DNA of 64,000 nt, from contig WION01000193.1 of the NCBI GenBank assembly GCA_015039365.1, forward strand, positions 1 through 64,000, written 5' to 3'. This DNA comes from Amanita rubescens. Lineage: Eukaryota; Basidiomycota; Agaricomycetes; Agaricales; Amanitaceae. Under the pieces are notes generated by a model. The model made no database searches. It had not been told where the DNA came from and worked only from the letters and a program-made list of their open reading frames with translations. The position numbers were made by a program, and so were the translations under genes. Positions 47,179 through 58,400 of this stretch are shown here, one piece after another; position 1 is the first letter of the stretch; every line of letters starts with the position of its first letter.

Positions 47179-48103
47179 TTAAGAAAACGAGCCGTGTATG
47201 AGCGCATCCCACGCCGTATTCTTGGTTTGTAGCGTTTCCAGAAGTTTTGCTCGTGGAGTCAACGCACCTCCGTTTTCATGCGGATGATGAGACTTATCGA
47301 TGTGCGGAGACTTGTCGCCACGAGCTGGATCACGATTATGCTCGATTTTCGCATCTGCGTCCAGCGGAACGGCCTGTACTGGGCGTGGGACTGCTGTAGG
47401 AAAAACTTCCGCTGTGGGCTTGGACCCAGCTGCCACGATAGGCGGTAGCAGTTGCAAATGTTCTTCCTCCGGCGCTAAGATGGGCGAGTGCCCTGCCGCC
47501 GGCCCTGGAGAATGAGTGATGGGCGGACTATTTGCGGCACTAGCAGGGGCTGAGGAGGTCGCCGGAGTAGCGGTGCCGGATTCTAAGCCGTAAGGTGCAG
47601 GAGACGATGTCGCTGTGTGCGGGTGCGTGAAAAAGTAATGTGGCTGAGGAAATGAAGGAGTCATTCCCGGCGGCGTATTCAGCTCCTAGCCAGTTATCCA
47701 GGTCATCGGTGTTAGCGACTGAACCACACACAGGCCATAGATGACTCACGGGACGACCAAGCCTTGACGGAGGAGAGGGATGGTGAGCGTGGTGCAGATG
47801 GGAATGGGAGTGAGAGTGTGGATGGGGACTCGGGCGCGGATGGAGATGGGACGAGTCAAGTGGCCGACTTAGGAGAGACTCGGTTGGGATGACGGCTGGG
47901 TAGACAGGCGTTGCCGATCCGGAAGCTGGGCGAGATAGAGACGTGCAGGGCCTTTTTGGTGCCAAGATGCTGCCCAGAGCAAGCCTGAGAGCCTCTTTGT
48001 GATGTGTGTTTCGTGCATGGTCATGATGAGGATGTACAGCAGTTGGTGAGACAGAGCTGGAGCGGGAGCGCTCAACCTCTGCAGGCTGGATTACGAGGTA
48101 CAT
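47179..48103 (-). CDS. His/Pro/Ser-rich hypothetical protein
   Basis: Two exons. Exon 1 starts MYLVIQPAEVERSRSSSVSP, keeps a possibly conserved block KEALRLALGSILAPKRPC and ends in a run of alternating His/Pro/Ser (HPHSHSHSHLHHAHH) before GRP. A GT-AG intron of about 66 nt joins to ELNTPPGMTPSFPQPHYFF. The rest is Ala/Pro/Ser-rich and ends LLETLQTKNTAWDALIHGSF. About 280 residues. The two short conserved-looking ends around a disordered middle suggest a regulatory or adaptor protein. The His run could bind metal. No family assigned. Confidence 0.6.
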
Positions 48104-48350
48104 TACTGCAGTTTGAGACTGAGGATGAGACGTACCATAATGCGCAGTGTGTGCGTTCAACGTGAGTGCGCAGACGCAAGTGACATGAACAATCGGATGG
48201 GTGCTAAATGCCAATGTCCAGATTGGTATCAATCACATCACGTAAGCCAACACTCGCCACAGTTATACGATTAGATATACACCGTGCTGCTATATTGATA
48301 CAACTGCTTATATAGACGTTAAAAGAGTTTCAGGGTTGTAACCGCGACTA

Positions 48351-48699
48351 TCAGACGAGCGGCTCTCCTCGCGCTAATCTGCCCAAAGCATCCTCCGGTC
48401 TCACTCGGCCAATGCCGGGTTGTCCGATGACACCCATCTGCTGTGCCTCCCACTCCTCTTTCTTCTTTTCAACGGGGTACCACTCCACCTTACCAGCCCT
48501 GAGATTCTGAGAAGCAAAAAGTTGTCATGAGTGTTGGACAGCACGGATACAACCGGTCCGGTACCTGAGGTGGATGGCGAAAATATTCGTCATTGATATT
48601 ATGGTCCATGACCTTGGGACGGTCGACGACCTGATATGCTTTCTTAAACTTTTGGTCACTATATTTGAATCTCGTGTCTTTAGAGACAGCCTTCCTCAT
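48351..48699 (-). CDS. Small hypothetical protein
   Basis: Two exons, about 96 residues, without signal peptide or membrane segment. It begins MRKAVSKDTRFKYSDQKFKK, continues VMDHNINDEYFRHPPQ, and after the intron reads NLRAGKVEWYPVEKKKEEWE, then IGRVRPEDALGRLARGEPLV. The charged, compact content looks like a small conserved protein, perhaps mitochondrial, but I do not recognise it. The start lies 31 bp after the stop of the membrane-protein gene on the same strand, which is unusually tight for a fungus; co-transcription is possible. Confidence 0.55.
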
Positions 48700-48730
48700 G
48701 TTGTGTTGGATGAAGAATGTACAGGTGATG

Positions 48731-49756
48731 TCACGCGGTTTCTCTCCACATCGCAACGCCCGCCACGGCTGCTCCCGGCCCCACCAGTGGTACAGCCACA
48801 GCGTACCACGCCGCAACCCGCGCCCATCTCCGCCATCCTCCTTCCACAAGCCAGAATGTCCAAAAAATCATCGCGATATTCGCGAACAATACGTCCCACT
48901 GTAGCAGCTCCATCGTCTGGCCAGCCGTCGTTGCCCACGTATAACCGTACAGCCTTGCGGGCACAAATAACAGCTTGAGTGAGTCCAAATCCAATGATGC
49001 AAGCTTCGGCCAAACGAGGGCAGCATTCATCGATGATGCCACGATCCCTGTGATAAGGTATAGCATCTGTACAGCGCCATGCGCTTCCCCAACGCGTGGC
49101 CTCTTCACAGCCAAATGCATGTGCTTGAACGTCGACACTATAATTGGAAAAAACTGCCATATCGCCGTTACGTGCGGATCGTTAAGAACCAGCATCCCAA
49201 TTGCAGGAATTAGATATCCCATCAAGAGGCCAAACATTATTGCCTCAACGTGCTGTTTCGTTAACATGTCCTTTCGCCCTGGTGTAGAACCAAACAGTAT
49301 AACCATGGTGAAGTAAATAGGGAATGTTATCGCGACCGTCACGTTCTGGTATATCGCACCCAACAATGAAAAGCTAGACAGGAACGGGTTCCGAATCCAT
49401 TTCCCTGCCGTTCTTGCAGATAGTCTGTATCGCTGCATCTCGACAGCTATAATTGCGAACAAAGGCAGCAAGTTTCCGAGGCCGTAACTCGTGAACAACC
49501 TTGGAAGAGGCTCGTCCTCATCAGGCTGTATTGCGAATTGGAAAAAGGTGACAAGGTTACACAGCACTTTATCGAGCGCGTCGATAGCAGTGTAGGGTAG
49601 TCGATAAGGATTTTCCGAAAGATCAGTCTGTGCGGAACAGAGTCCTTCCAGGGCGCTTCCTAGTCCGGATTCATGGATGTGTCGAAAAATGTAGGTCGTT
49701 GCGAGAGCGCTGATAGTAGTGAACAGCAGAACGGGTAAAATCGTGTTCTTGAACAT
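48731..49756 (-). CDS. Multi-pass membrane protein, unknown function
   Basis: One uninterrupted frame of 341 residues, unusual beside its intron-rich neighbours. It opens with a membrane segment FKNTILPVLLFTTISALATT. It has at least seven hydrophobic stretches, among them LLPLFAIIAVEM, ITFPIYFTMVILFG, IMFGLLMGYLIPAIGMLVL and IAMIFWTFWLV. The general pattern resembles fungal integral-membrane proteins found near terpenoid or polyketide pathways, but no pathway gene is nearby, so I make no functional call. The frame is open to 49,891, but that extension would read through the terminal repeat of the element at 49,811, so ATG 49,756 is preferred. Confidence 0.65.
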   Translation of the reverse strand: MFKNTILPVLLFTTISALATTYIFRHIHESGLGSALEGLCSAQTDLSENPYRLPYTAIDALDKVLCNLVTFFQFAIQPDEDEPLPRLFTSYGLGNLLPLFAIIAVEMQRYRLSARTAGKWIRNPFLSSFSLLGAIYQNVTVAITFPIYFTMVILFGSTPGRKDMLTKQHVEAIMFGLLMGYLIPAIGMLVLNDPHVTAIWQFFPIIVSTFKHMHLAVKRPRVGEAHGAVQMLYLITGIVASSMNAALVWPKLASLDLDSLKLLFVPARLYGYTWATTAGQTMELLQWDVLFANIAMIFWTFWLVEGGWRRWARVAAWYAVAVPLVGPGAAVAGVAMWRETA

Positions 49757-49810
49757 TTTCCGTTGCGTTTGTCGGCGATTTGCAATAGGGATGCGCCAAA
49801 AACCCCCCCT

Positions 49811-51035
49811 CAGGTTTTTTACCAGTAAATTACCACGACCCGCTTCTGGCCCCAGGTAAATTACAGGTAATTTACCGTAAGCAAAATGCACGTGATTTAT
49901 ATTATGTAATATGATATCCCTGAAATTTCCTTTTATGGAAGGTGCAAGCGTCGAAATTTGACGTGCGTTGCAATCGAGGAAAGGGTATGAAATTTCTGTA
50001 TTCTATAAGTACTACATTATGAATGCAAAATCATTATCCCGGGAATCAGGGTTTGAAACTAAGATAGAAGTGCTATTGGAAGGTTTGTCATCATTAGTAG
50101 AATCCTCCACCTCAGATTCGGGGGAGAGGATTTCGGGAAGTAGCTTGCAATTAAAGTAAGACTCCTCAAATGCTTCAAGATATGAGCCCCCTTGTATTGT
50201 CTGGCAATGCCTGCTCACTGGTATTTGCCTCCGACGGCTCGTCATTGTCGCTGTTGTCAGCCTCAGTTGACTGAAAGGTATTGGGCTCATCAAGCCGCTG
50301 CTGGCGCATCTTCTCCGCAGCTTTAGCATATTTCAGACGAGGGATGTGGGGTGATTTGCTTGATGACCTCTGTGTCTTGTAAAATTGTCGTATTTGTGTC
50401 ATTCGAGTCATAGATGCCACGAAAAGTCTTGCACGACAAGTCAGTGTTATGATGTTATCCAAGTAAAGTTTGAGACGGTCCGCTCCTCTGCCATTGAGTT
50501 TACATGAACCGCAAAATTTTTCTGAGCCATGATCTAAGAAAATAGTCTGAAACAACTAAACAACAAAATTTGTTGTACGTACCGGAAGTATCTGCGCAAA
50601 CTCACGTCCATTGATCGCCTTCCATCAATTCATCGCAGACTGGTCCCGCCGTTCGATGGGCTCGTTGTATGGATATTGTTGTCGAGCATATCGCTTCATC
50701 TCATTCAAAAAGGTGTTCTTGTACTCGGTTGCTCAATTTTGCCACTGAGTTACTTAGCATCGGTTTATGCCCCTTCTGGATCTCCTTGATGGCGACATTT
50801 GATAAGAATAGAGTAACCATCCGGAAAACACCCAGGTGTTGTATCCCTGTGTAGTCAAAGTCGACGGTGGCAGTTGAGCGGGGTACTTCCTCGGAGCGCA
50901 GGATAGCTAGGCGCAGTTGCCGCAGCTGGCACTATGATCATCACGTGACTATGTAATTTACCCCAAACTTTTTGGTCAGCGGTGGCCGAGGTTATTTACC
51001 AGGTAATTTACCGTAATTTACCGGTAAAAAACCTG
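49811..51035. mobile_element. Terminal-inverted-repeat DNA element, hAT-like candidate
   Basis: Left end CAGGTTTTTTACCAGTAAAT at 49,811 mirrors the right end, which on the minus strand from 51,035 reads CAGGTTTTTTACCGGTAAAT. Subterminal copies of GGTAAATTACC/GGTAATTTACC occur at both ends. Inside, the minus strand at about 50,175-50,555 keeps an open piece with FCGSCKLNGRGADRLKLYL and many acidic and Asn/Ser residues, perhaps a remnant of a BED-finger or transposase protein. At 1.2 kb it cannot encode a full transposase. No clear target-site duplication. Confidence 0.65.
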
Positions 51036-51161
51036 ACTGGTAAAAAACTACACGTTTTTGGCTGGCGTGACGGATGCGCACGTGATGTGACCGGAGAATT
51101 TTCTCGAATTTTTTTTATAGGTTTATTCCAACTTTTCGCACCCTTCAGTTCACATTTCTCA

Positions 51162-51651
51162 ATGGTGCGCATCCCCGTTCCGCAAATGTTCCAAATACTA
51201 ACGAACATGACCTAGGCCGCTCAAGCAACATTCAAGTCCATTAGGTCTCTAGTACCTCTTCTGGACCGTGTTCTCGTCCAACGTTTTAAGCCAGAAACGG
51301 TGAGACTCATTGAGTGCTGCTACCACGTCATGCACTTACAACATGCATGCAGAAAACTGTGTCAGGCATTTTCCTGCCCACGTCAGCTACCAACAATCCT
51401 CTCCCTGAGGCTACCGTGGTTGCTGTCGGTCCTGGCGCGCCCGACAAGCATGGCAAGATTGTTCCTACGCAGGTCAAGGCAGGCGATAGAGTGTTGCTAC
51501 CTGGCTGGGGCGGCAGCTCCATCAAGGTTGGGGAAGAGGTCTGTACTCTGATAATTTCATTTGTCTGTTTTCCCTTTGCTGACGTCAACCGCGTATCCAG
51601 GAGTACTTCCTTTTCCGCGACAGTGAAATCCTTGCCAAGATACAGGAATGA
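51162..51651 (+). CDS. HSP10: Mitochondrial chaperonin HSP10 (GroES family)
   Basis: Co-chaperonin lid for HSP60 in the mitochondrial matrix. The start ATG stands alone in its coding exon: it is followed directly by GTGCGC, and the intron ends CCTAG before GCC GCT CAA. The joined frame gives SIRSLVPLLDRVLVQRFKPE, KTVSGIFLPTSATNNPLPEA, VVAVGPGAPDKHG (the roof/loop region), AGDRVLLPGWGGSSIKVGEE and EYFLFRDSEILAKIQE. The mobile loop sits at KTVSGIFLP. About 107 residues, four exons. Full-length and intact. Its upstream region is almost entirely made of the mobile element ending at 51,035. Confidence 0.94.
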
Positions 51652-52488
51652 GTGAGCTCTTGTGGTCCAGGGCTCTTCTGTAGTCAACGGCTCATGCGAG
51701 TAAAACGCGTGGCCATGATGAGACGTGGTACATGGATGAGACTCTGCGAAAAGTTGGTTATGAACCTACCTAATCCCCTCTCACTAATTATGTGTTCCAC
51801 GTTACCGCATCAATCAACAATGAATTTAATTATTGATAGATTTTGGCTTTGGTTTGCTCTGCGGTGTAGCCGTCGAGGTCAACCGGAATCTTGTTCGGTT
51901 GGCTGACGTCCAGTCAGATACCTGCTGTACACAGGCATAGTTGTGATGTAGGACTAGTATTGGCGCAAAGACGTTTCAAGCTCTCATTAATTATTGGGCA
52001 CGGCATATTCATGAGCATTCCCCGCGCGATAACATTAACAACCATAAGCCTTTGATAGTAACCGTGGGTAAAAATGTAAATTGAATGATCTTTCCGACTC
52101 CGACCAGGGATATAGCCAAGAAAGTAACTCATGCATATGATAAATGTAAGTAGCAGAACATCTAGCATGATTGTATAATGACAGGATTGCCATTAGCAAG
52201 ATAATTCAATAGAGACAGGCATCTTAACAAACCGGGCGGATGCCGTCAACTTGCCTTCACACGCGCTACAAGGTTTAAAGCAAATCTTATCTTCGCCAGT
52301 GCTCGTGGTCGTGGAAGATATGTAAACACTCCAGAACGCACTCGGGTTACTCATCCAGGAAAGGAAAATGTGGGTACGTGTGAAGGAGACTGAAAGAAGC
52401 GCTGGTCTTATATACACGTTTTCCGCAGCGCCCTTTCAATCGATTACCGTCATGTCGACTGTTATCGACTGTAAGTGCCGTCGAGAAA
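51652..52488. other. Intergenic, no gene recognised
   Basis: About 840 bp between HSP10 and the giant helicase gene. No consistent coding frame. It should hold the promoter of the helicase; no strong TATA seen. Confidence 0.45.
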
Positions 52489-55400
52489 ATGCCGCAGGTT
52501 TTTGTGCTTATCGGACCCATTACAGCGAAATCTGCGATTATAGATCCAGTACGAGCTGCCAAGCTCGATGCGCTCTTTAAGAAAACCTTGAAATCCAATA
52601 ATCCAGTCCCTCCATCGCAAAAGGAACTGTTTATCTCAGCCATATGTGCCCAAGGTGATCGAGTGGCGTGCATCAGCGAAATAATTCGATGTGGCAATGG
52701 ATTAGCATCTCTGAGAGCTGTGCTGCGATATGACTCCAGTGCTATGTTCGTCAATAAACATGCGGTGAAGATTTTGGATTATCTTAGGGCTCCGGAGATA
52801 GAGGAGGTTAGCGGCGGTCAGTATCTGCAGACGGTTCTCATGGCATTGGTGATGCCGCCGGTCTTCTGGGAATCGTTGTGTTCGGCGTATAATACTCAGC
52901 AGCTCAGTGGAGAGGGAGAGTACGTGATCTCATTAACAATTCTAATGTCTTAATAACTCCGCTGCAGGATATGTTTTGCATGGCTTGTATCTAAGCTTGT
53001 CTCGTACCAGATAAGCGATGCAGACTTCTTTCGGACCAATGTCCGAGAAAAAGGCTATGTTCATTTATTCATGCAGTCGAGCCACCCTGAAATGAAGGGC
53101 TATGGCGAACGCATTCAGCACACTCTCGATACCGGAAAAGTAGCCAGCGTGTCAGACAATGGGTCTTCCCCTGGAGGTCGTCACGATAACGACTTCTTGG
53201 ATTTTCGAAAGATCGCCATCATGCCCACGGTGGACGAGATGCTTTCGAACAAGAAGCCGTTCCTCAGGACGAGCTACATGTTCGAAGATCCGAATACGGA
53301 GGAAGACCGTGTCAGCATCTACCTCGACAATCAGTTCCGCTTATTGCGAGAAGACATGCTCAATGAGATCAGAGAAGAGTGGCAAGCAGCCCAAGGGAAG
53401 ACGAAGCGCAGGTACAAACCGCACATTTATGAGGGTCTCAAGATCTTTGACATCTATTGCGGTCCCGACAAGAAACGGACTCGCTGGGGCATACGTTTCC
53501 AGCTGACACAAGACATTCCAAGTTTCAAGAATAACAAGATTAAGCCAGGGGAACGCGAAGATTTTCTCAAGAAGCGTCGTCGTATTTTATCTCATCAGTC
53601 ACCTGTCTGTCTAATCGTCGACGAGGAGATAATTGCTATCCCACTTGTTGACAGGGACGAAGAAATGCTCGCTAAGATGCCGCCCGTCGTATGCTTGCAA
53701 TTTTACGGGGAAAATGCCGTCATTCGGGCATTGTCCAAGTTGAAAGCCGGTCGAAACATCAAGCTCTTGAGTGTTGATGTTGCTGTTTTCTCTTACGAGC
53801 CCATCTTGAAAGCAATACAACGAATTAATCGGGTTCCATTGTCCCAAGAGTTGTTACAGTGGAAGCAATCTACTGTGGTGTCGGCGCCTCAAAATATACC
53901 GCACGCGATTGTGGCGATGCTTAGGCTAAACCCGTGCCAAGAGCTCCAGTTACTGTTAAGGACACCTAAGTCCATCAAGCTGGACAAATCCCAAGGAGAA
54001 TCGTTCTTGAACGGTCTTACCCAACGCATTTCTCTGATACAGGGACCTCCTGGTGGGTGACGTCTTTTGTTGTAACTCCCGAATGGTCAGGCTGATACCC
54101 TTGATGAGGTACCGGGAAGAGTTTTATTGGTGCGCTCCTGGCCAAAACAATTCATGACCACACGGATCAAAACATACTCGTCGTCTGTTACACAAACCAT
54201 GCCCTTGATCAGTTCCTCGAGGAATTGATAGACATTGGTATCCCCGAGGCAGATATCGTTCGGTTAGGTGGCATAGGCAAAGCCACGCCCAGAACCACGC
54301 CATTAGCACTTCAGAAGCAGCAATCGATGCATCGGTTCACCCCCACGGACCGGCATGTCATCGACAGCATCAAATCGGAAATTGATAATAAGCAAGAAGT
54401 ACTTGAGGCCATGTTTGATAAGTACCTGTCGACGTCGCAGTCGACTTCCCTTCTGGATATACTTGACTGGCTTCAGTTCGAGGAACCGGATTTCTTTAGC
54501 GCTTTCCAAATCCCGACGCAAGCTGATGGAATGTCTGTCGTCGATCGCGGGGGAAAGCCTATCAAGGATGAATACCTGTTATTCTACTGGAGCAATGGAT
54601 GGAAACCTGCCAGTGCGCGATTCAAGGACAACGTGGAAAGTTCGCCTGAGATCTGGTCAATGGATCTTCCCAAGCGCCGAGCGCTACTGATGAAATGGGA
54701 GGAAGAAATCATAAAGGAGCAATGGACGGCATTTTTCTGCACTGGGGAAGAGTACAATGAATTGATTCATCAACTGGAGAGGAAGTTCGCCGAGAGGGAC
54801 ACCCATACGTTACAAAGGAGGAGGATTATTGGTTGCACCACCACAGGTGCAGCGAAATATACTGAACTCCTCCAGTCCGTCTCTCCTTCCGTCCTTCTCG
54901 TGGAAGAAGCTGGAGAAATTTTGGAGAGTCACGTTTTGACGGCGTTGGGAGGAGAAAAGAACCAGTTGATCCTCATTGGTGATCACAAGTGAGTCTTTCG
55001 GACACATGACAAGTTACTCTCGAGCATGCTAATGCGCTGTCAGGCAGCTGCGACCAAAAGTGAACAGTTATTCTCTCACTGTCAGTATCAAATTTACACT
55101 CTGGACCAGATCTCATGTAATTTAGGTCGAAAAAGGCGATGGTTATGATCTCAATAAGTCAATGTTCGAGCGACTTGTGTTACAAGGATACCCACACACG
55201 ACGTTGTTACAGCAACACCGTATGCGACCTGAAATTTCTGCTTTAGTTAGGGCTCTCACTTATCCTGACTTGGTCGATGCTCCGGGAACTACAGGACGTC
55301 CCAATCTCATCGGTGTTCGTGATAATCTTGTTTTGATCAACCACAACAAGCCGGAGGATGAGATGAGCGATCTTGCAGACCGCGCAGAAGGGGCAAAGTC

Positions 55401-58400
55401 TTCCAAGCAAAACGCGCACGAAGTTGAAATGGTGTTCAAAATTGTGCGATATTTGATCCAACAAGGATACAGAACGGACAAGATGGTCATATTGACGCCA
55501 TATCTCGGACAATTGCAAAAGCTGAATGCCAAGTTAAAATATTTGAAGGAAACGGACCCCGTTCTTGGTGATTTAGATGCACAGGAACTTGCTCGTGCGG
55601 GTCTTCTTACCAATGGTTCAAGCCCTGGTAAACGGCAGTTGAGACTCGCCACAATAGGTATTTGTTCTTCGATCTTCGCTTCGATCTCTAATTTGGCACT
55701 AGATAACTATCAAGGTGAAGAAAGTGATATCGTGATCGCCAGTCTCACACGCAGCAACTCCAACCATGATATTGGCTTCATGCACTCCGCGGAACGCGTT
55801 AATGTCATGTTGTCTCGCGCACGGAACGCTCTCATCATGATTGGTAACGTGGACACATTTAAGCATGCAAGGAAGGGGGAGGAAACGTGGCGACCCTTAT
55901 TGGACAATCTGCAAAAAGGTGGTCATATATATGAAGGCTTTCCTGTTAAATGCGAGGGGCATCCAACGAAAGTAGCGATCCTTGTACGTTTGTTTTGTTT
56001 TGCTACATTCTTGAGCTATACCTATTGATTTTTATCGAAGAAATCTCCAGAGGATTTCGATTCTGAAGCACCAGATGGGGGTTGCAGAGAGCCCTGGCAA
56101 GTGATATAATATGATGATTCATCTGGTGCTTACACGCAACAAACCCCCACAGCGGTGTACTCCTCAACTGCGGAGTACATAAATGCCCTCAGAGATGCCA
56201 CCTGAACAAGGATCACTCCAAGTTTCCATGCAGAGAGGTTATCTATGCCAGATGCAGCAACGGGCACGATACCTCTCATCTATGTCATAAAGGACCTGCT
56301 TCTATGTGTCCTTCATGTGAGAAGGAAAGGAAGCGGGCGGAAAAGCAGAAGAGAGACGATATCAAACGGAAGGAAAAACAGGAGCACGATAAAGTGGAGC
56401 ATGAGCTAAAAATGGCAGACCTCGATAAGCGGATACAGGAGGAAAGGCAAAAGATTCGCGACGTTCAACTTGAAGCCGAACGAGAACAGGCCCGATTACA
56501 AAAAGAAAATGACTTGCAAGACGTGCGAGAGATGGTTACGAAAGCACGGCAGCAGAAGCAAAACTTTACGACTAACGCAAGCAACGGTTCCAACCTTTCC
56601 CCGCCGCCCGCAGGACTTCAAAGTCCCGCCTTCAATCCGCCGTCGCAAATTTCAGTACCGACAGCTCCTACTGCATCTCATCCAATCCAACAGTCCATGT
56701 CAACGAGCACCAACAAACAGTCACAGTCGCAACCGGCGCAAGCACCTCCTACCAACTCCTCTTCTCTCCCCGACGAGTGGAAGTTGAAACCTTCTCAATC
56801 AGATGCCGAATGGAAGCGGCAAAAAGCTTTTGAGGGTGCACGCAACGACGCGATTGACGCCATAATGAAAATGACGGGTCTCGAATCCGTGAAAGAGCAA
56901 CTTCTTCGCATCAAGAGCAAAATCGATACGGCACAGAGGCAGAATGCATCAGTCAAGGGGGAACGTTTCAATATCGTGTTTTTGGGCAACCCAGGGACTG
57001 GTCAGTCATAAATATTCATAGTTAATCATGTGCCTGAATCGGATATAGGGAAAACAACTGTGGCCAGACAATATGCAAAGTTTTTGGCCAACGTTGGCGT
57101 TCTTCCTGGGAACGGCTTCGTAGAAACAACTGGTTCTCGTCTATCAAACGAGGGCATAAATGGAGCTCAAAAGCTCATCGATAGCGTTCTCAATGGTGGA
57201 GGCGGAGCTATCTTCATTGATGAAGCGTATCAGCTAACCGGCGAACATAACATGGGTGGTAGCATTGTTCTCGACTTCCTGCTTGCAGAAATGGAAAACA
57301 ACACCGATAAACTCGTTTTCATTCTCGCCGGTTATGCCAAACAGATGGAGAAGTTTTTTGAGCATAACCCCGGCATCCCAAGTCGCGTTCCCTATCAACT
57401 GGTTTTCATGGACTATGACAAAAGGGAATTACTTCAGATGTTCGTCAGACTCATTGAAACGACATGGGGTGGAAACATGAATGTCGAGGGGGGATTGACG
57501 GGGCTACATTCTCGGATTGCAATTACCAGACTGGCGCGGGGTCGAGGTACTAATGGCTTTGGTAATGCCAGAGCTCTCCAGAACATGTTTTCAAAAATTC
57601 GCGAACGTCAAGCCTCTCGTGTGGAGAAGGAGCGCAAACAAGGCAATAGGCCCGATGACTTCCTTCTGACAGCTGAAGATATCATTGGCCCTCCTCCGAA
57701 CCAAGCCATGAACGAAAGCAAAGCATGGAAGAAACTCCAAGAGATGATTGGTTTGGAGTCTGTGAAAAAGACTGTTCGAGAGTTCTTCATATTGGTCGAA
57801 ACTAATTATCTGCGCGAACTTGAAGAAAAACCAATCGTTCAGTTTTCTCTTAATCGTTGCTTTTTGGGGCCTCCAGGGACAGGAAAGACTACCGTAGCGC
57901 AGCTATACGGCGAAATTTTAAAGGATCTCGGTCTTTTAAGCAATGGAGAAGGTAAGTGAAAACTGAGATCCCCAAGTAATCTGAAAATTCTTACTCTGAC
58001 CTCATCTTCAGTCGTCCTCAAGAACCCCTCGGACTTTGTCGGGTCTCATCTTGGTCAGTCGGAGCGCAACACAAAGAGTATATTAGAAAGTACTAAAGGC
58101 AAGGTCCTCGTAATTGATGAGGTATGGCCATTTCAGATGGAAGCTTTCTACAGCTCTAATTCTCGCAGGCGTATATGTTGTACTCTGGTTCAAAATCGGG
58201 CGGCAATCATTCAGACCCTTTTAAAACTGCTGTCATCGATACTATAGTCGCCGAGGTCCAAAGTACTGCATCAGATGATCGTTGCGTCCTCCTGCTTGGA
58301 TACGAGGAGCAAATGAAGGAGATGTTCCAGGTCAAGCAAACCCTTTTAACAGCGACTGGGGAGCTGATGTACTGTAGAACGTGAATCCTGGACTGTCCCG

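Noticed and set aside
48574..49316. Plus-strand frames opposite the membrane protein
   Set aside because: Shadows of the long minus-strand frame, whose hydrophobic periodicity is clearly that of a real membrane protein.
49757..49891. N-terminal extension of the membrane protein
   Set aside because: The extra 45 codons read through the terminal repeat of the mobile element; the ATG at 49,756 starts directly with a membrane segment.
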